Assembly (NCBI GenBank): GCA_045110315.1
Contig: JBGCFY010000006.1
Coordinates: 1-64,000, forward strand
Direction of reading: 5' to 3'
From: CALFBG01 sp045110315
Lineage (GTDB): Bacteria > Bacteroidota > Bacteroidia > Chitinophagales > Saprospiraceae
DNA length: 64,000 nt
Part shown: in pieces, positions 26,388-35,122 of the stretch
Position numbering within the stretch: position 1 is the first letter of the stretch
Layout: each line of letters starts with the position of its first letter
Translations under genes and position numbers: made by a program
The notes under the pieces: model-generated
What the model saw: the letters and a program-made list of their open reading frames with translations, nothing else
The model's database searches: none
Told to the model about the DNA's origin: nothing

Positions 26388-27794
26388 GTGATCAAATTTA
26401 TTCTCAATCAACAAACCATAGAAACGAATGTCCCTTCGGGAACGACCGTTTTAGATTTTATTCGTTACCACCAACAGCTCGTTGGCACCAAGATTGGTTG
26501 TCGAGAAGGAGATTGTGGCGCTTGCACCGTTTTAGTAGGTACGCTCGGCGAAAATCAAGTTACCTACCAATCCATGACCGCTTGCTTAATGCCAATCGGC
26601 AATGCACAGGGCAAACATATCGTCACGGTAGAAGGAATCAATCAAGAAAACCTGACGCCTGTACAACGCGCCATCGTTGACACAGGAGGAACACAGTGTG
26701 GTTTTTGCACCATCGGTTTTGTCATGTCCTTTACGGTCTTTATGCTTGACGCTAAACGTCAATCTTACGAAGAAGCCATCACTGCTATTGATGGAAATAT
26801 TTGTCGGTGTACGGGTTATAAATCTTTAGAACGAGCTGCCAAAAAAATTGCAGCACAAAAGTCAAGTACAACGGTAAAGAAAAACCTTACTTGGCTCATC
26901 CAACAAAAATATATCCCAACTTACTTCGCGCAAATTGAAGAGCGACTTATTGATTTACAACCGACAGATGCTCCTACACCCAATGAAAATGTGCAAGTCA
27001 TCGTCGGCGGTGGTACAGATCTTTTTGTGCAGCAACCAGCAGCATTACTCCAGAAAGAAATTCACCACCTCTTCGACCAAACTAAGCTGAAAAGAATTTA
27101 CCAAAAAGAAAATCAGTGTATCATTGGTGCGATGGCAACCGCGAATGACATTCAATATGCTCCATTACTAAAACAAATTTTCCCACAAATCGAAACGCAT
27201 TTTAAATTGGTTTCTTCAACGCCAATTCGAAATATGGGAACCTTAGCGGGTAACTTGGTCAATGCCTCGCCGATCGGTGATCTAAGTATTTTTTTCTTAG
27301 CCTTGGATAGCAGTATTTTATTAAAAAAACAAAACCAAGAACGCTGGATTAAATTAAAGGATTTTTATCTCGGCTATAAAACACTTGATAAAGAAACCGA
27401 CGAATACATCGAAGCAGTTGCCTTCGAAATTCCTTCTTCCAGCACTTATTTCAACTTCGAAAAAGTTTCTAAACGACGGCATTTAGATATTGCGAGCGTC
27501 AACAGTGCTTGTAGCTTAGACTTAAAAAATGGAATTGTAACACACGCGCATCTTTCCGCGGGAGGAGTTGGACCAACACCAAAATATTTAGCCGAAAGTT
27601 CGAAAGCACTCCTTGGAAAACCCATTGACGCCGCAACCTTAAAAATGGTCAATCAACAAATCCAAGCAGAAATTTCGCCGATTAGTGATGCTCGTGGTAC
27701 GGCTGCTTATAAACGCTTATTGTTGCGACAACTTTTCTACGCTCACTTTCTCCACTTTTTCCCTGAACAACTTGAGCTACGAACGCTCGTTTAA
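26388..27794 (+). CDS. xdhA: Xanthine dehydrogenase small subunit (2Fe-2S and FAD)
   Basis: 468 residues from a GTG start that gives the expected N-terminus. The first plant-type 2Fe-2S cluster uses Cys38, Cys43, Cys46 and Cys66 (CREGDCGAC); the second uses Cys104/Cys107 (CGFC) and Cys139/Cys141 (CRC). The FAD domain starts near residue 200 (VIVGGGTDLFVQ) with TPIRNMGTLAGNLVNASPIGD. The subunit passes electrons from the molybdenum centre to NAD+. It heads the purine cluster, 13 bp from the large subunit. The fusion of the iron-sulfur and FAD domains is the XdhA arrangement of two-subunit bacterial enzymes. Confidence 0.95.
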   Translation: MIKFILNQQTIETNVPSGTTVLDFIRYHQQLVGTKIGCREGDCGACTVLVGTLGENQVTYQSMTACLMPIGNAQGKHIVTVEGINQENLTPVQRAIVDTGGTQCGFCTIGFVMSFTVFMLDAKRQSYEEAITAIDGNICRCTGYKSLERAAKKIAAQKSSTTVKKNLTWLIQQKYIPTYFAQIEERLIDLQPTDAPTPNENVQVIVGGGTDLFVQQPAALLQKEIHHLFDQTKLKRIYQKENQCIIGAMATANDIQYAPLLKQIFPQIETHFKLVSSTPIRNMGTLAGNLVNASPIGDLSIFFLALDSSILLKKQNQERWIKLKDFYLGYKTLDKETDEYIEAVAFEIPSSSTYFNFEKVSKRRHLDIASVNSACSLDLKNGIVTHAHLSAGGVGPTPKYLAESSKALLGKPIDAATLKMVNQQIQAEISPISDARGTAAYKRLLLRQLFYAHFLHFFPEQLELRTLV

Positions 27795-27807
27795 AATCAG
27801 TATTCTG

Positions 27808-30108
27808 ATGACTAAAGATATTCCTAACGCAACCAAGGCGAGTATGAAAAATATTGATGCGGCGAATCACGTCCAAGGCAAGTCCATTTATGTTGATGAT
27901 ATTCCCGTACGGGTAGGTACTTTATACGCTTGTGTTTTTGGTTCTCCGGTGGCACACGGTACTATTGAAAACCTAAACCTTACTAAAGCCCTCACGATGT
28001 CAGGCGTGGTTCGTATTTTGACGTACGAAGCTATTCCTGGCGAAAACCAAATTGGTGGCATCATTCCCGACGAGCCCTTACTGGCCATAGACAAGGTACA
28101 TTTCCAAGGACAACCTATTGCCTTGGTCATTGCACAATCCGAAGCACAAGCACACGCCGCCGTTAAAGCAATCGAAGTCAATATTAAAGCCAAAAAGATC
28201 ATCACCGATCCGAGAGTAGCACACGCACAAGGTGAATTGCTGAGTGAACCTCGTTCCTTCCGCTTAGGAGACGTTGACACAGCATTTGCCAAGGCAACCC
28301 ACATTTTTTCTGGACAAGCAGATACGGGTGGACAAGAACATTTATACATCGAAACCCAAGGCGCCTACGCATATCCGATGGAGCACGGTAGCATTCGCAT
28401 CGCTTCTTCTACTCAGGGACCAACTGCGGTACAACGTACCGTTGCAAAGGTATTGGGTTTAGCCATGCATCAAGTCGAAGTGGACGTAACTCGCTTAGGC
28501 GGTGGTTTTGGTGGTAAAGAAGATCAGGCTACCGCATGGGCTGTTATGGCGGCGTTGGGCTGTTCTATTTTACAAAAGCCCGTGAAGTATATTTTAGATC
28601 GCATGGAAGATATGCGGATGACGGGAAAACGTAATCCATACCGTTCCGATTATAAAATTGGCTTAGATGAAAATCTTAAAATCGTCGCTTTCGAAGCAAG
28701 CTATTTTCAGAATGGTGGAGCCGCTGCCGATTTGTCTCCTGCAATTTTAGAACGAACTTTATTTCATGCCAACAATAGTTATTTTATTCCTAATTTTTTG
28801 GCAACGGCTTATAGTTGCCGAACAAACTTGCCACCCAATACTGCCTTTCGGGGTTTTGGCGGTCCACAAGGAATGTTCGTGATTGAAGCTGCCATCCATC
28901 ACGCTGCGGGTGCACTTGGCGTAAAAGCCACAACCATCCAACGCGAAAATTTATTAAAAGAAGGTGATGTTTTTCCTTACGGGCAAATTGCGGCGGGCTG
29001 TGAAGCGAGTGCTTGTTGGGAGCAAGCCAGTCAAAAATATAAACTCACACAACTCCAAGCAGAAGTAGACGAGTTCAATCAAAAAAATACTTTATACAAA
29101 AAAGGCTTGTCCTTAATGCCCATTTGTTTTGGAATTTCTTTTACCAATACACCGATGAATCACGCACGTGCACTCGTCCACATTTACAGTGATGGAAGCG
29201 TAGGCATTAGTACCGGTGCCGTGGAAATGGGACAAGGTGTTAATACCAAAATGCTGCAAGTTGCCGCGCAAGTTTTTGGCATTAAGCCAGAAAGAATTAA
29301 ATTGGAATCAACCAATACGACTCGTGTTGCCAATACTTCTCCCTCTGCTGCCAGTGCTACCGCTGATCTCAACGGAAAAGCTTTGGCTCAAGCCTGTCAA
29401 GCAATCATCATACGCTTACAAGAATTCTTATGCGAAAAATTTTCCGAGGAACCGCAAACTATTTTAAAAATAAATAACGAAAAAATACAACTTGGTACGC
29501 AGGCGATTGATTGGTCTTGGGAGGAATTAATTCAACAAGCTTTTCTCGCTAGAATTAACTTGAGTGCCAAAGGTCATTACGCTACGCCAGTGATTCATTT
29601 TGATAAAAAGAAAGAAAAAGGACATCCTTTTGCTTATCACGTTTACGGTACGGCGATCACTACTTGTACGCTAGATTGCGTTCGGGGCATTTATGAATTT
29701 GATGCCGTAAAAATTGTTCATGACTTCGGTGCCAGTATGAATCGGATGATTGATCTTGGACAAACGGAAGGAGGCTTGATTCAAGGGATGGGTTGGATGA
29801 CCATGGAAGAATTGATGTACAACGAAGAAGGAAAACTTTTATCGAATGCGCTCTCAACGTATAAAATCCCAGACCTTTATTCAGTTCCTAAAACGGTTGA
29901 AGTAGAATTTCTAAAAACGGATGGTTCTGAGTTAGCCATTTTCAGATCTAAGGCAGTCGGCGAACCACCTTTGATGTATGGAATTGGTGCTTACTTCGCA
30001 GTGTACAACGCTGTGCAAGCATTTAACCCGAATTTTACCAGAAATTTTTCTGCCCCAATAACACCCGAAAAAGTACTTTTAGGATTATACGAAACACCAG
30101 CAAGCTAA
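27808..30108 (+). CDS. xdhB: Xanthine dehydrogenase large subunit (molybdopterin)
   Basis: 766 residues from ATG at 27808; a GTG at 27685 in frame would overlap the upstream gene by over 100 bp and is rejected. The Moco-binding blocks are present: GQEHLYIETQGAYA, TRLGGGFGGKEDQ, AFRGFGGPQGMFVIE, the catalytic region VGEPPLMYGIGAYFA, and SPSAASATADLNG. The protein oxidises hypoxanthine and xanthine to urate together with XdhA. XdhC at the end of the cluster would insert the sulfurated cofactor. The stop is one base before the allantoinase start. Confidence 0.95.
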   Translation: MTKDIPNATKASMKNIDAANHVQGKSIYVDDIPVRVGTLYACVFGSPVAHGTIENLNLTKALTMSGVVRILTYEAIPGENQIGGIIPDEPLLAIDKVHFQGQPIALVIAQSEAQAHAAVKAIEVNIKAKKIITDPRVAHAQGELLSEPRSFRLGDVDTAFAKATHIFSGQADTGGQEHLYIETQGAYAYPMEHGSIRIASSTQGPTAVQRTVAKVLGLAMHQVEVDVTRLGGGFGGKEDQATAWAVMAALGCSILQKPVKYILDRMEDMRMTGKRNPYRSDYKIGLDENLKIVAFEASYFQNGGAAADLSPAILERTLFHANNSYFIPNFLATAYSCRTNLPPNTAFRGFGGPQGMFVIEAAIHHAAGALGVKATTIQRENLLKEGDVFPYGQIAAGCEASACWEQASQKYKLTQLQAEVDEFNQKNTLYKKGLSLMPICFGISFTNTPMNHARALVHIYSDGSVGISTGAVEMGQGVNTKMLQVAAQVFGIKPERIKLESTNTTRVANTSPSAASATADLNGKALAQACQAIIIRLQEFLCEKFSEEPQTILKINNEKIQLGTQAIDWSWEELIQQAFLARINLSAKGHYATPVIHFDKKKEKGHPFAYHVYGTAITTCTLDCVRGIYEFDAVKIVHDFGASMNRMIDLGQTEGGLIQGMGWMTMEELMYNEEGKLLSNALSTYKIPDLYSVPKTVEVEFLKTDGSELAIFRSKAVGEPPLMYGIGAYFAVYNAVQAFNPNFTRNFSAPITPEKVLLGLYETPAS

Positions 30109-30109
30109 A

Positions 30110-31474
30110 ATGACAGCAATAGACTTTGCCTTATACAGCGACTATACTTGGATCGACCAAGCCTTTCGTCCCGCAACTGTTTTGATCAAAGCAGGAAAAA
30201 TTGTGGCTTGGGAAAATAGAAAAATAAGTAAGGCTGATTTTCCCATTCGGGACTTCGCTAATCATTATTTGATGCCTGGCATTATCGACGCGCACGTACA
30301 CGTTAACGAACCTGGCAGAACGGAATGGGAAGGTTTTGCGAGTGCCACTAAGGCGGCAGCAGCGGGCGGAATTACTACTTTAGTTGATATGCCTTTGAAT
30401 GCGAGTCCAGTAACCACTTCCGTGGAAAACTTACAAATCAAGTTAGCGGCTACTAAAAATAAGCTACACATTAATTGCGGTTTTTGGGGTGGTTTTGTGC
30501 CAGATAGTTTAAACGATTTAGAAGCTTTAATTCAAGCGGGCGTTTTGGGTATTAAAGTTTTTTTGACACATTCAGGTATTGACGAATTCCCTAATGTCAC
30601 GCTCACAGATTTAGAAAAAGCCTTACCAATACTACGGCGACACGGGAGTCAAATTTTAGTGCATTGTGAATTAGACTTTCCGCACGCTGCACAAGATTTG
30701 TTAAAAGCACAACCTCAACGTTACGCTGCTTACTTAGCTTCTAGGCCAAGAGCTTGGGAGAATGAAGCCGTTCGAATGATGATTCATCTGTGTAGAAAAT
30801 ATCAAGTCCAAACGCACATTGTACATTTATCTTCTACGGACGTATTAGCTGAAATTATTGCAGCAAAAGCAGCGGGGCTACCCTTAACCGTAGAGACTTG
30901 TCCCCAGTATTTATTTTTCAATGCAGAAGATATTCCCGATGGAGACACTCGTTTTAAATGCGCACCGCCTATTCGTGAACGCGAAAATAACGAAGGTTTG
31001 TGGCAAGCCTTAGAAGATGGAATTATCGACTTTGTTGCCACTGACCACTCCCCCGCTCCCCCCGAACTAAAAAAACTAGCTACTGGAAATTTTGCCGAAG
31101 CTTGGGGCGGAATTGCAGGTCTCCAATGTCTATTACCCGTAGTTTGGACCGCTGCCCGTCGGCGACAACTTCCGTTATCCAAGTTGGTAAAATGGCTCGT
31201 GGAAGCGCCCGCTCAATTTTTGCAATTGGATCACCGAAAAGGAAAAATTAAAGCTGGCTATGATGCAGACCTAGTCGTTTGGCAACCCGAGCAAGCCTTT
31301 GTACTCCAAGAAGAGCAATTGCATCACAAACATAAAATTAGCCCTTACGTAGGAGAAAAGTTGTATGGAAAGGTAACACAAACCTATCTCGGGGGAAAAC
31401 TTATTTTTGCAGAAGGAATATTCCCTGAAACACCGCAAGGAGAAATTATTTTACACCAGCCAACGGATTCCTAA
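30110..31474 (+). CDS. allB: Allantoinase
   Basis: 454 residues. Metal ligands of the cyclic amidohydrolase fold are complete: His62 and His64 (DAHVHVNEPGR), the carbamylated Lys149 (GIKVFLTHSG), His185 (LVHCE), His239 (HIVHLSS) and Asp312 (VATDHSP). The context (xanthine dehydrogenase upstream by 1 bp, allantoicase downstream) settles allantoinase over dihydroorotase. It opens the hydantoin ring of allantoin to give allantoate. Confidence 0.95.
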   Translation: MTAIDFALYSDYTWIDQAFRPATVLIKAGKIVAWENRKISKADFPIRDFANHYLMPGIIDAHVHVNEPGRTEWEGFASATKAAAAGGITTLVDMPLNASPVTTSVENLQIKLAATKNKLHINCGFWGGFVPDSLNDLEALIQAGVLGIKVFLTHSGIDEFPNVTLTDLEKALPILRRHGSQILVHCELDFPHAAQDLLKAQPQRYAAYLASRPRAWENEAVRMMIHLCRKYQVQTHIVHLSSTDVLAEIIAAKAAGLPLTVETCPQYLFFNAEDIPDGDTRFKCAPPIRERENNEGLWQALEDGIIDFVATDHSPAPPELKKLATGNFAEAWGGIAGLQCLLPVVWTAARRRQLPLSKLVKWLVEAPAQFLQLDHRKGKIKAGYDADLVVWQPEQAFVLQEEQLHHKHKISPYVGEKLYGKVTQTYLGGKLIFAEGIFPETPQGEIILHQPTDS

Positions 31475-31510
31475 ACTAAAGCTGAAGCACTTATTTAAAA
31501 ATCATCACTT

Positions 31511-32524
31511 ATGAAAATAGAAAATATACCTTCCCCATTCCCTGGTTTTATCAACCTCGCCGCTGATCGACTAGGTGCAAAAGCATTATACGCAAACGAT
31601 GATTTCTTTGCAGAAAAAGAAAACTTGATTCGTCCGGGGCGTGGTATTTTCATTGCAGACAAATATACCGATCGGGGAAAGTGGATGGACGGATGGGAAT
31701 CGAAACGAAGACGGACACCTGGTCACGACTGGTGCATAGTACAATTGGGCGTTCCCGGAATCATCAAAGGATTCGATATTGATACCAATCATTTCTTAGG
31801 CAATCATCCCCCGTTTGCGTCCATTCAAGCCGCTTACCTAACAGAAGAACCAAGCGCAACGACCTTAGCAAACGATGAAATTGAGTGGACAACGATTCTA
31901 GAAAAATCTCCTTTAAATCCGGGCAGTCAACATTTTTTTGAAAGTGCAACGGATCAGGTTTGGACGCACGTCAAACTTAATATTTTCCCAGATGGTGGCG
32001 TTGCCCGTTTAAAAGTATACGGAACGGTAGTCAAAGATTGGTCTAATGTAGCGGCTACCGAATGCGTCGATTTGATTGCAGCCGTCAATGGCGGAAAAGC
32101 CATTCATTGTAACGATATGTTTTTTAGTGCCATGGAGAATTTAATCCTACCCAACCGAGGAATTAATATGGGCGATGGTTGGGAAACGAAACGCAATCGT
32201 ATTCCCAATAATTCCGATTGGGTAATTCTAAAAATGGCAACCCGAGGTCAAATTAAAAGAATTGTGGTCGACACCAACCACTTTAAAGGCAACTACCCTG
32301 ATCGTTGCGCTTTGGAAGGTTGCGTATGTAAGAATGACGAAGAAGCTTTATCACCGGAGACATCTTGGACTAGCATTTTGCCAGAAGTCAAACTCGCTGC
32401 TCATCAGGAGCATTTTTACGAATCAGAAATTCAAGTTGCTGGACCTTTTACGCACCTCAAACTCAAAATTTTTCCTGATGGAGGTATTAGTCGATTGCGG
32501 GTTTTGGGGCACGTTATTTCGTAA
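31511..32524 (+). CDS. alc: Allantoicase
   Basis: 337 residues built from two tandem allantoicase domains, each with an FxNLAADR or CVDLIAA start, GRGIFIADKYTDRGKWMDGWESKRRR or GINMGDGWETKRNR, and GFDIDTNHFLGNHPP or IVVDTNHFKGNYPD. Both end in HVKLNIFPDGGVARLKVYG-like blocks. The enzyme hydrolyses allantoate to ureidoglycolate and urea. It follows allB by 36 bp in the purine cluster. Confidence 0.95.
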   Translation: MKIENIPSPFPGFINLAADRLGAKALYANDDFFAEKENLIRPGRGIFIADKYTDRGKWMDGWESKRRRTPGHDWCIVQLGVPGIIKGFDIDTNHFLGNHPPFASIQAAYLTEEPSATTLANDEIEWTTILEKSPLNPGSQHFFESATDQVWTHVKLNIFPDGGVARLKVYGTVVKDWSNVAATECVDLIAAVNGGKAIHCNDMFFSAMENLILPNRGINMGDGWETKRNRIPNNSDWVILKMATRGQIKRIVVDTNHFKGNYPDRCALEGCVCKNDEEALSPETSWTSILPEVKLAAHQEHFYESEIQVAGPFTHLKLKIFPDGGISRLRVLGHVIS

Positions 32525-32696
32525 TTCCCTTAATAAATTAGCGTTTCAAGACTCCATTTAAGTACAATCTTATTTGATTTTTAATCAAAGTGCCATTTAG
32601 CGAATAAATATTTTTTACTTACATTTACCTGCTCAGCAAATAGGATTACCTATTTCGACGAAGCGCCGCCTTTAAACAAATTCTACCGACATCCAT

Positions 32697-34124
32697 ATGG
32701 CGATATTCTTTTTCATCACGGCAACTATCTTTTTACTCCTACTTTGGCTAGGGGTAAAAGCGGGACATTTACATCATTATTTTGAAGCTGCCTATTTCGC
32801 CGATGATACCTTGGGAGAAGACGATCCGATTAATCGCTTACGAGCAGAAAGTCTAAGCGCGCGTCAATACCTTAACGTTGCCAAGATCGGTGGCTTAATC
32901 CTAGTACTCATTGGGTTTTACTATTTGATCAAAGGAACGCCGTACGAAGGTCATTTTTACGAATGGATGAATCTAGTGGTACGGCTCATTCATATTACCT
33001 TTGGAATTGCGTGGATTGGTGCTTCTTTTTATTTCGTTTTTTTAGAAAACAGCCTCAATCGAACGAAGAATGTCCGCAATGAACTCGCGGGAAATCTCTG
33101 GGCAGTTCACGGTGGTGGATTTTATTATTTAGAAAAATACAAACTTGCACCAGCGACGATTCCCAAAGAATTACACTGGTTTAAATACGAGGCTTACTTT
33201 ACTTTTTTGAGTGGTTTTGCACTCTTATGCATCGTTTACTATTTTAACGCTAAAGGTTTTTTAATTGATTCGACGGTGATGGACATCACGCCTGCGCAAG
33301 GAATTGCGGTGGGAATTGGAAGTCTCCTTTCTGGATGGATTATTTACGATTTACTTTGTCGTTCTCCCTTAGCAAAAAACAATGTGCTTTTTGCCCTCGT
33401 TTCGCTGCTCATTTTAGCTGGTTTTGCTTATTTTCTATCCAGCGTTTTTAATAGCAGAGCAGCGTATATTCACTTCGGTGCAATCCTAGGAACTATTATG
33501 GCGGGTAACGTATACTTCGTCATCATTCCGGCACAAAAGGCGATGGTCAAAGCGGCTAAAATGGGTAAACCCTTAGATCCGCGGCTGGGAAAAAATGCAG
33601 GATGGCGTTCTTTACATAACAATTATGCAACCTTACCCGTACTTTTCGTCATGGTTAGTAATCATTTCCCTAGTACGTTTGGACACGAATATCAGTGGAT
33701 CGTTTTAATGGCTATTACGCTGGGAACGGCAGGTATTAAGCATTACTTAAACGTCATTGAAAGAGGTGAAAAATCTGTTTGGGTTTTGCCCATTTCAGTG
33801 ATGATACTATTGGGCGTAGCGTTTATGACAGCGCCCGTCGTGAGTGATGGAAAATGTGATCCAGTTCCTTTTCCAGTTGTATACAGCATTATTAATGAAC
33901 GCTGCGTATCTTGTCATTCTGCGCAGCCCACGGATGATGTTTGGGTGAAAGCACCAAACGGGATCAAGTACGATACACCAGAAGACATCGTTAAACTTAC
34001 GGATAAAATTATGCAACGGGTAGTGGTCACGAAAACGATGCCGCAAAATAATAAAACGGGAATGTTACCCTCCGAGCGAGAACTAATTCGTTGCTGGATT
34101 GAGCAAGGTGCTCGTTTAGAATAA
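32697..34124 (+). CDS. puuD: Membrane urate oxidase (PuuD type) with C-terminal cytochrome c
   Basis: 475 residues with about nine membrane helices in the first 390, matching the PuuD/DUF989 urate oxidase family (HITFGIAWIGASFYFVFLEN, NLWAVHGGGFYYLEKYK, HFGAILGTIMAGNVYFVIIPAQ). A haem-binding CVSCH (Cys403, Cys406, His407) lies in a periplasmic tail with MPQNNKTGMLP, a normal part of this family. It converts urate to 5-hydroxyisourate and passes electrons to the respiratory chain, not to oxygen directly to make peroxide. A small hairpin (AAATAGG/CCTATTT, 32638-32655) lies in its 172-bp leader. It is the third enzyme of the pathway and uraD/uraH follow. Confidence 0.93.
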   Translation: MAIFFFITATIFLLLLWLGVKAGHLHHYFEAAYFADDTLGEDDPINRLRAESLSARQYLNVAKIGGLILVLIGFYYLIKGTPYEGHFYEWMNLVVRLIHITFGIAWIGASFYFVFLENSLNRTKNVRNELAGNLWAVHGGGFYYLEKYKLAPATIPKELHWFKYEAYFTFLSGFALLCIVYYFNAKGFLIDSTVMDITPAQGIAVGIGSLLSGWIIYDLLCRSPLAKNNVLFALVSLLILAGFAYFLSSVFNSRAAYIHFGAILGTIMAGNVYFVIIPAQKAMVKAAKMGKPLDPRLGKNAGWRSLHNNYATLPVLFVMVSNHFPSTFGHEYQWIVLMAITLGTAGIKHYLNVIERGEKSVWVLPISVMILLGVAFMTAPVVSDGKCDPVPFPVVYSIINERCVSCHSAQPTDDVWVKAPNGIKYDTPEDIVKLTDKIMQRVVVTKTMPQNNKTGMLPSERELIRCWIEQGARLE

Positions 34125-34149
34125 AAATTATTTTCTTAAAATACATGAT

Positions 34150-34659
34150 ATGACCTTAGCTGACTTTAATCAACTCCCCGAGGAAGATGCTAATCAAGCT
34201 TTATATAATTGTTGTGGATCTACCGTTTGGGTAGATGCGATGATGGATCATTTTCCATTTGACCGTGTTGCAACTATTCACGAGCAAGCTAGTTATTATT
34301 GGTTTGACGCTTGTACCGAAAAAGATTGGATCGAAGCTTTTCATCAACATCCTAAAATTGGTAACGTAAAGGCATTGCAAAAGAAATTTGCCGCTACCGC
34401 CTCTTGGGCAAGCGGTGAACAAGCTGGTGTCAAAACGGCAACGCCCGAAACATTGGAAGCACTCGCAGCGGGCAACCTCGCTTACGAAAAAAAGTTTGGA
34501 TACCTATTTATCGTCTGTGCAACGGGAAAATCTGCCGAAGAAATGCTACAGATTTTACAAGCGCGTTTACCCAACGACGAACGAGAAGAATTAGTCGTAG
34601 CGATGAACGAACAACATAAAATAACCACTATTCGTTTACATAAATTATTACCGTCATGA
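34150..34659 (+). CDS. uraD: OHCU decarboxylase
   Basis: 169 residues. The family motifs HPKIGN (catalytic His), SWASGEQAGV (Ser-Glu-Gln-Ala-Gly block) and KFGYLFIVCATGKSAEEML are present. It decarboxylates 2-oxo-4-hydroxy-4-carboxy-5-ureidoimidazoline to S-allantoin. It follows puuD by 25 bp and overlaps uraH by 4 bp (ATGA), so the two last steps of urate breakdown are coupled. Confidence 0.95.
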   Translation: MTLADFNQLPEEDANQALYNCCGSTVWVDAMMDHFPFDRVATIHEQASYYWFDACTEKDWIEAFHQHPKIGNVKALQKKFAATASWASGEQAGVKTATPETLEALAAGNLAYEKKFGYLFIVCATGKSAEEMLQILQARLPNDEREELVVAMNEQHKITTIRLHKLLPS

Positions 34660-34994
34660 GTCAGATTACGAGCCACGTTTTAGATACCTCTTTGGGAAAA
34701 CCGGGAAGCAATTTACACATTGAACTACAAGCAATGACAGACGATACTTGGCAAACAATCGGATCAGGGTTAACGGATGACGATGGTCGAGTGAGTACGC
34801 TATTAGCCGATGATCAAATACTCGCACCGGGGAATTATCAACTTTTATTCCATACTGGATCTTACTACGAAGCCCAAGCCATCGCTAGTTTTTATCCAGA
34901 AGTCCGCATTCAGTTTCGAGTTATCGACGCGAGTCATTACCACGTTCCTTTGTTACTTAATCCTTTTGGATATTCTACTTACCGTGGTAGTTAA
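34656..34994 (+). CDS. uraH: 5-hydroxyisourate hydrolase
   Basis: 112 residues, a transthyretin-like fold. The signature SHVLDTSLGKPG at the N-terminus carries the catalytic His, DDDGRVS gives the Arg, SHYHVPLLLNPFGYSTYRGS gives the second His and ends in the diagnostic YRGS tetrapeptide. It hydrolyses 5-hydroxyisourate to OHCU. The start is fixed by the 4-bp overlap with uraD. Confidence 0.97.
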   Translation: MSQITSHVLDTSLGKPGSNLHIELQAMTDDTWQTIGSGLTDDDGRVSTLLADDQILAPGNYQLLFHTGSYYEAQAIASFYPEVRIQFRVIDASHYHVPLLLNPFGYSTYRGS

Positions 34995-35122
34995 ATATTG
35001 TAAAAAAATTTCCTTTTAGATTGACCTAAAGTCACTCCTATTTTCCAATTCCGTGTAAACTTAAAAAATCGGAGATTCCGATCATATTCCCTGACTAATG
35101 ATTAGCTCAAAAATAATTTCAC

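Noticed and set aside
27685..27807. Longer xdhB start at the GTG at 27685
   Set aside because: Would overlap xdhA by over 100 bp and add non-conserved residues; ATG at 27808 gives the family N-terminus.
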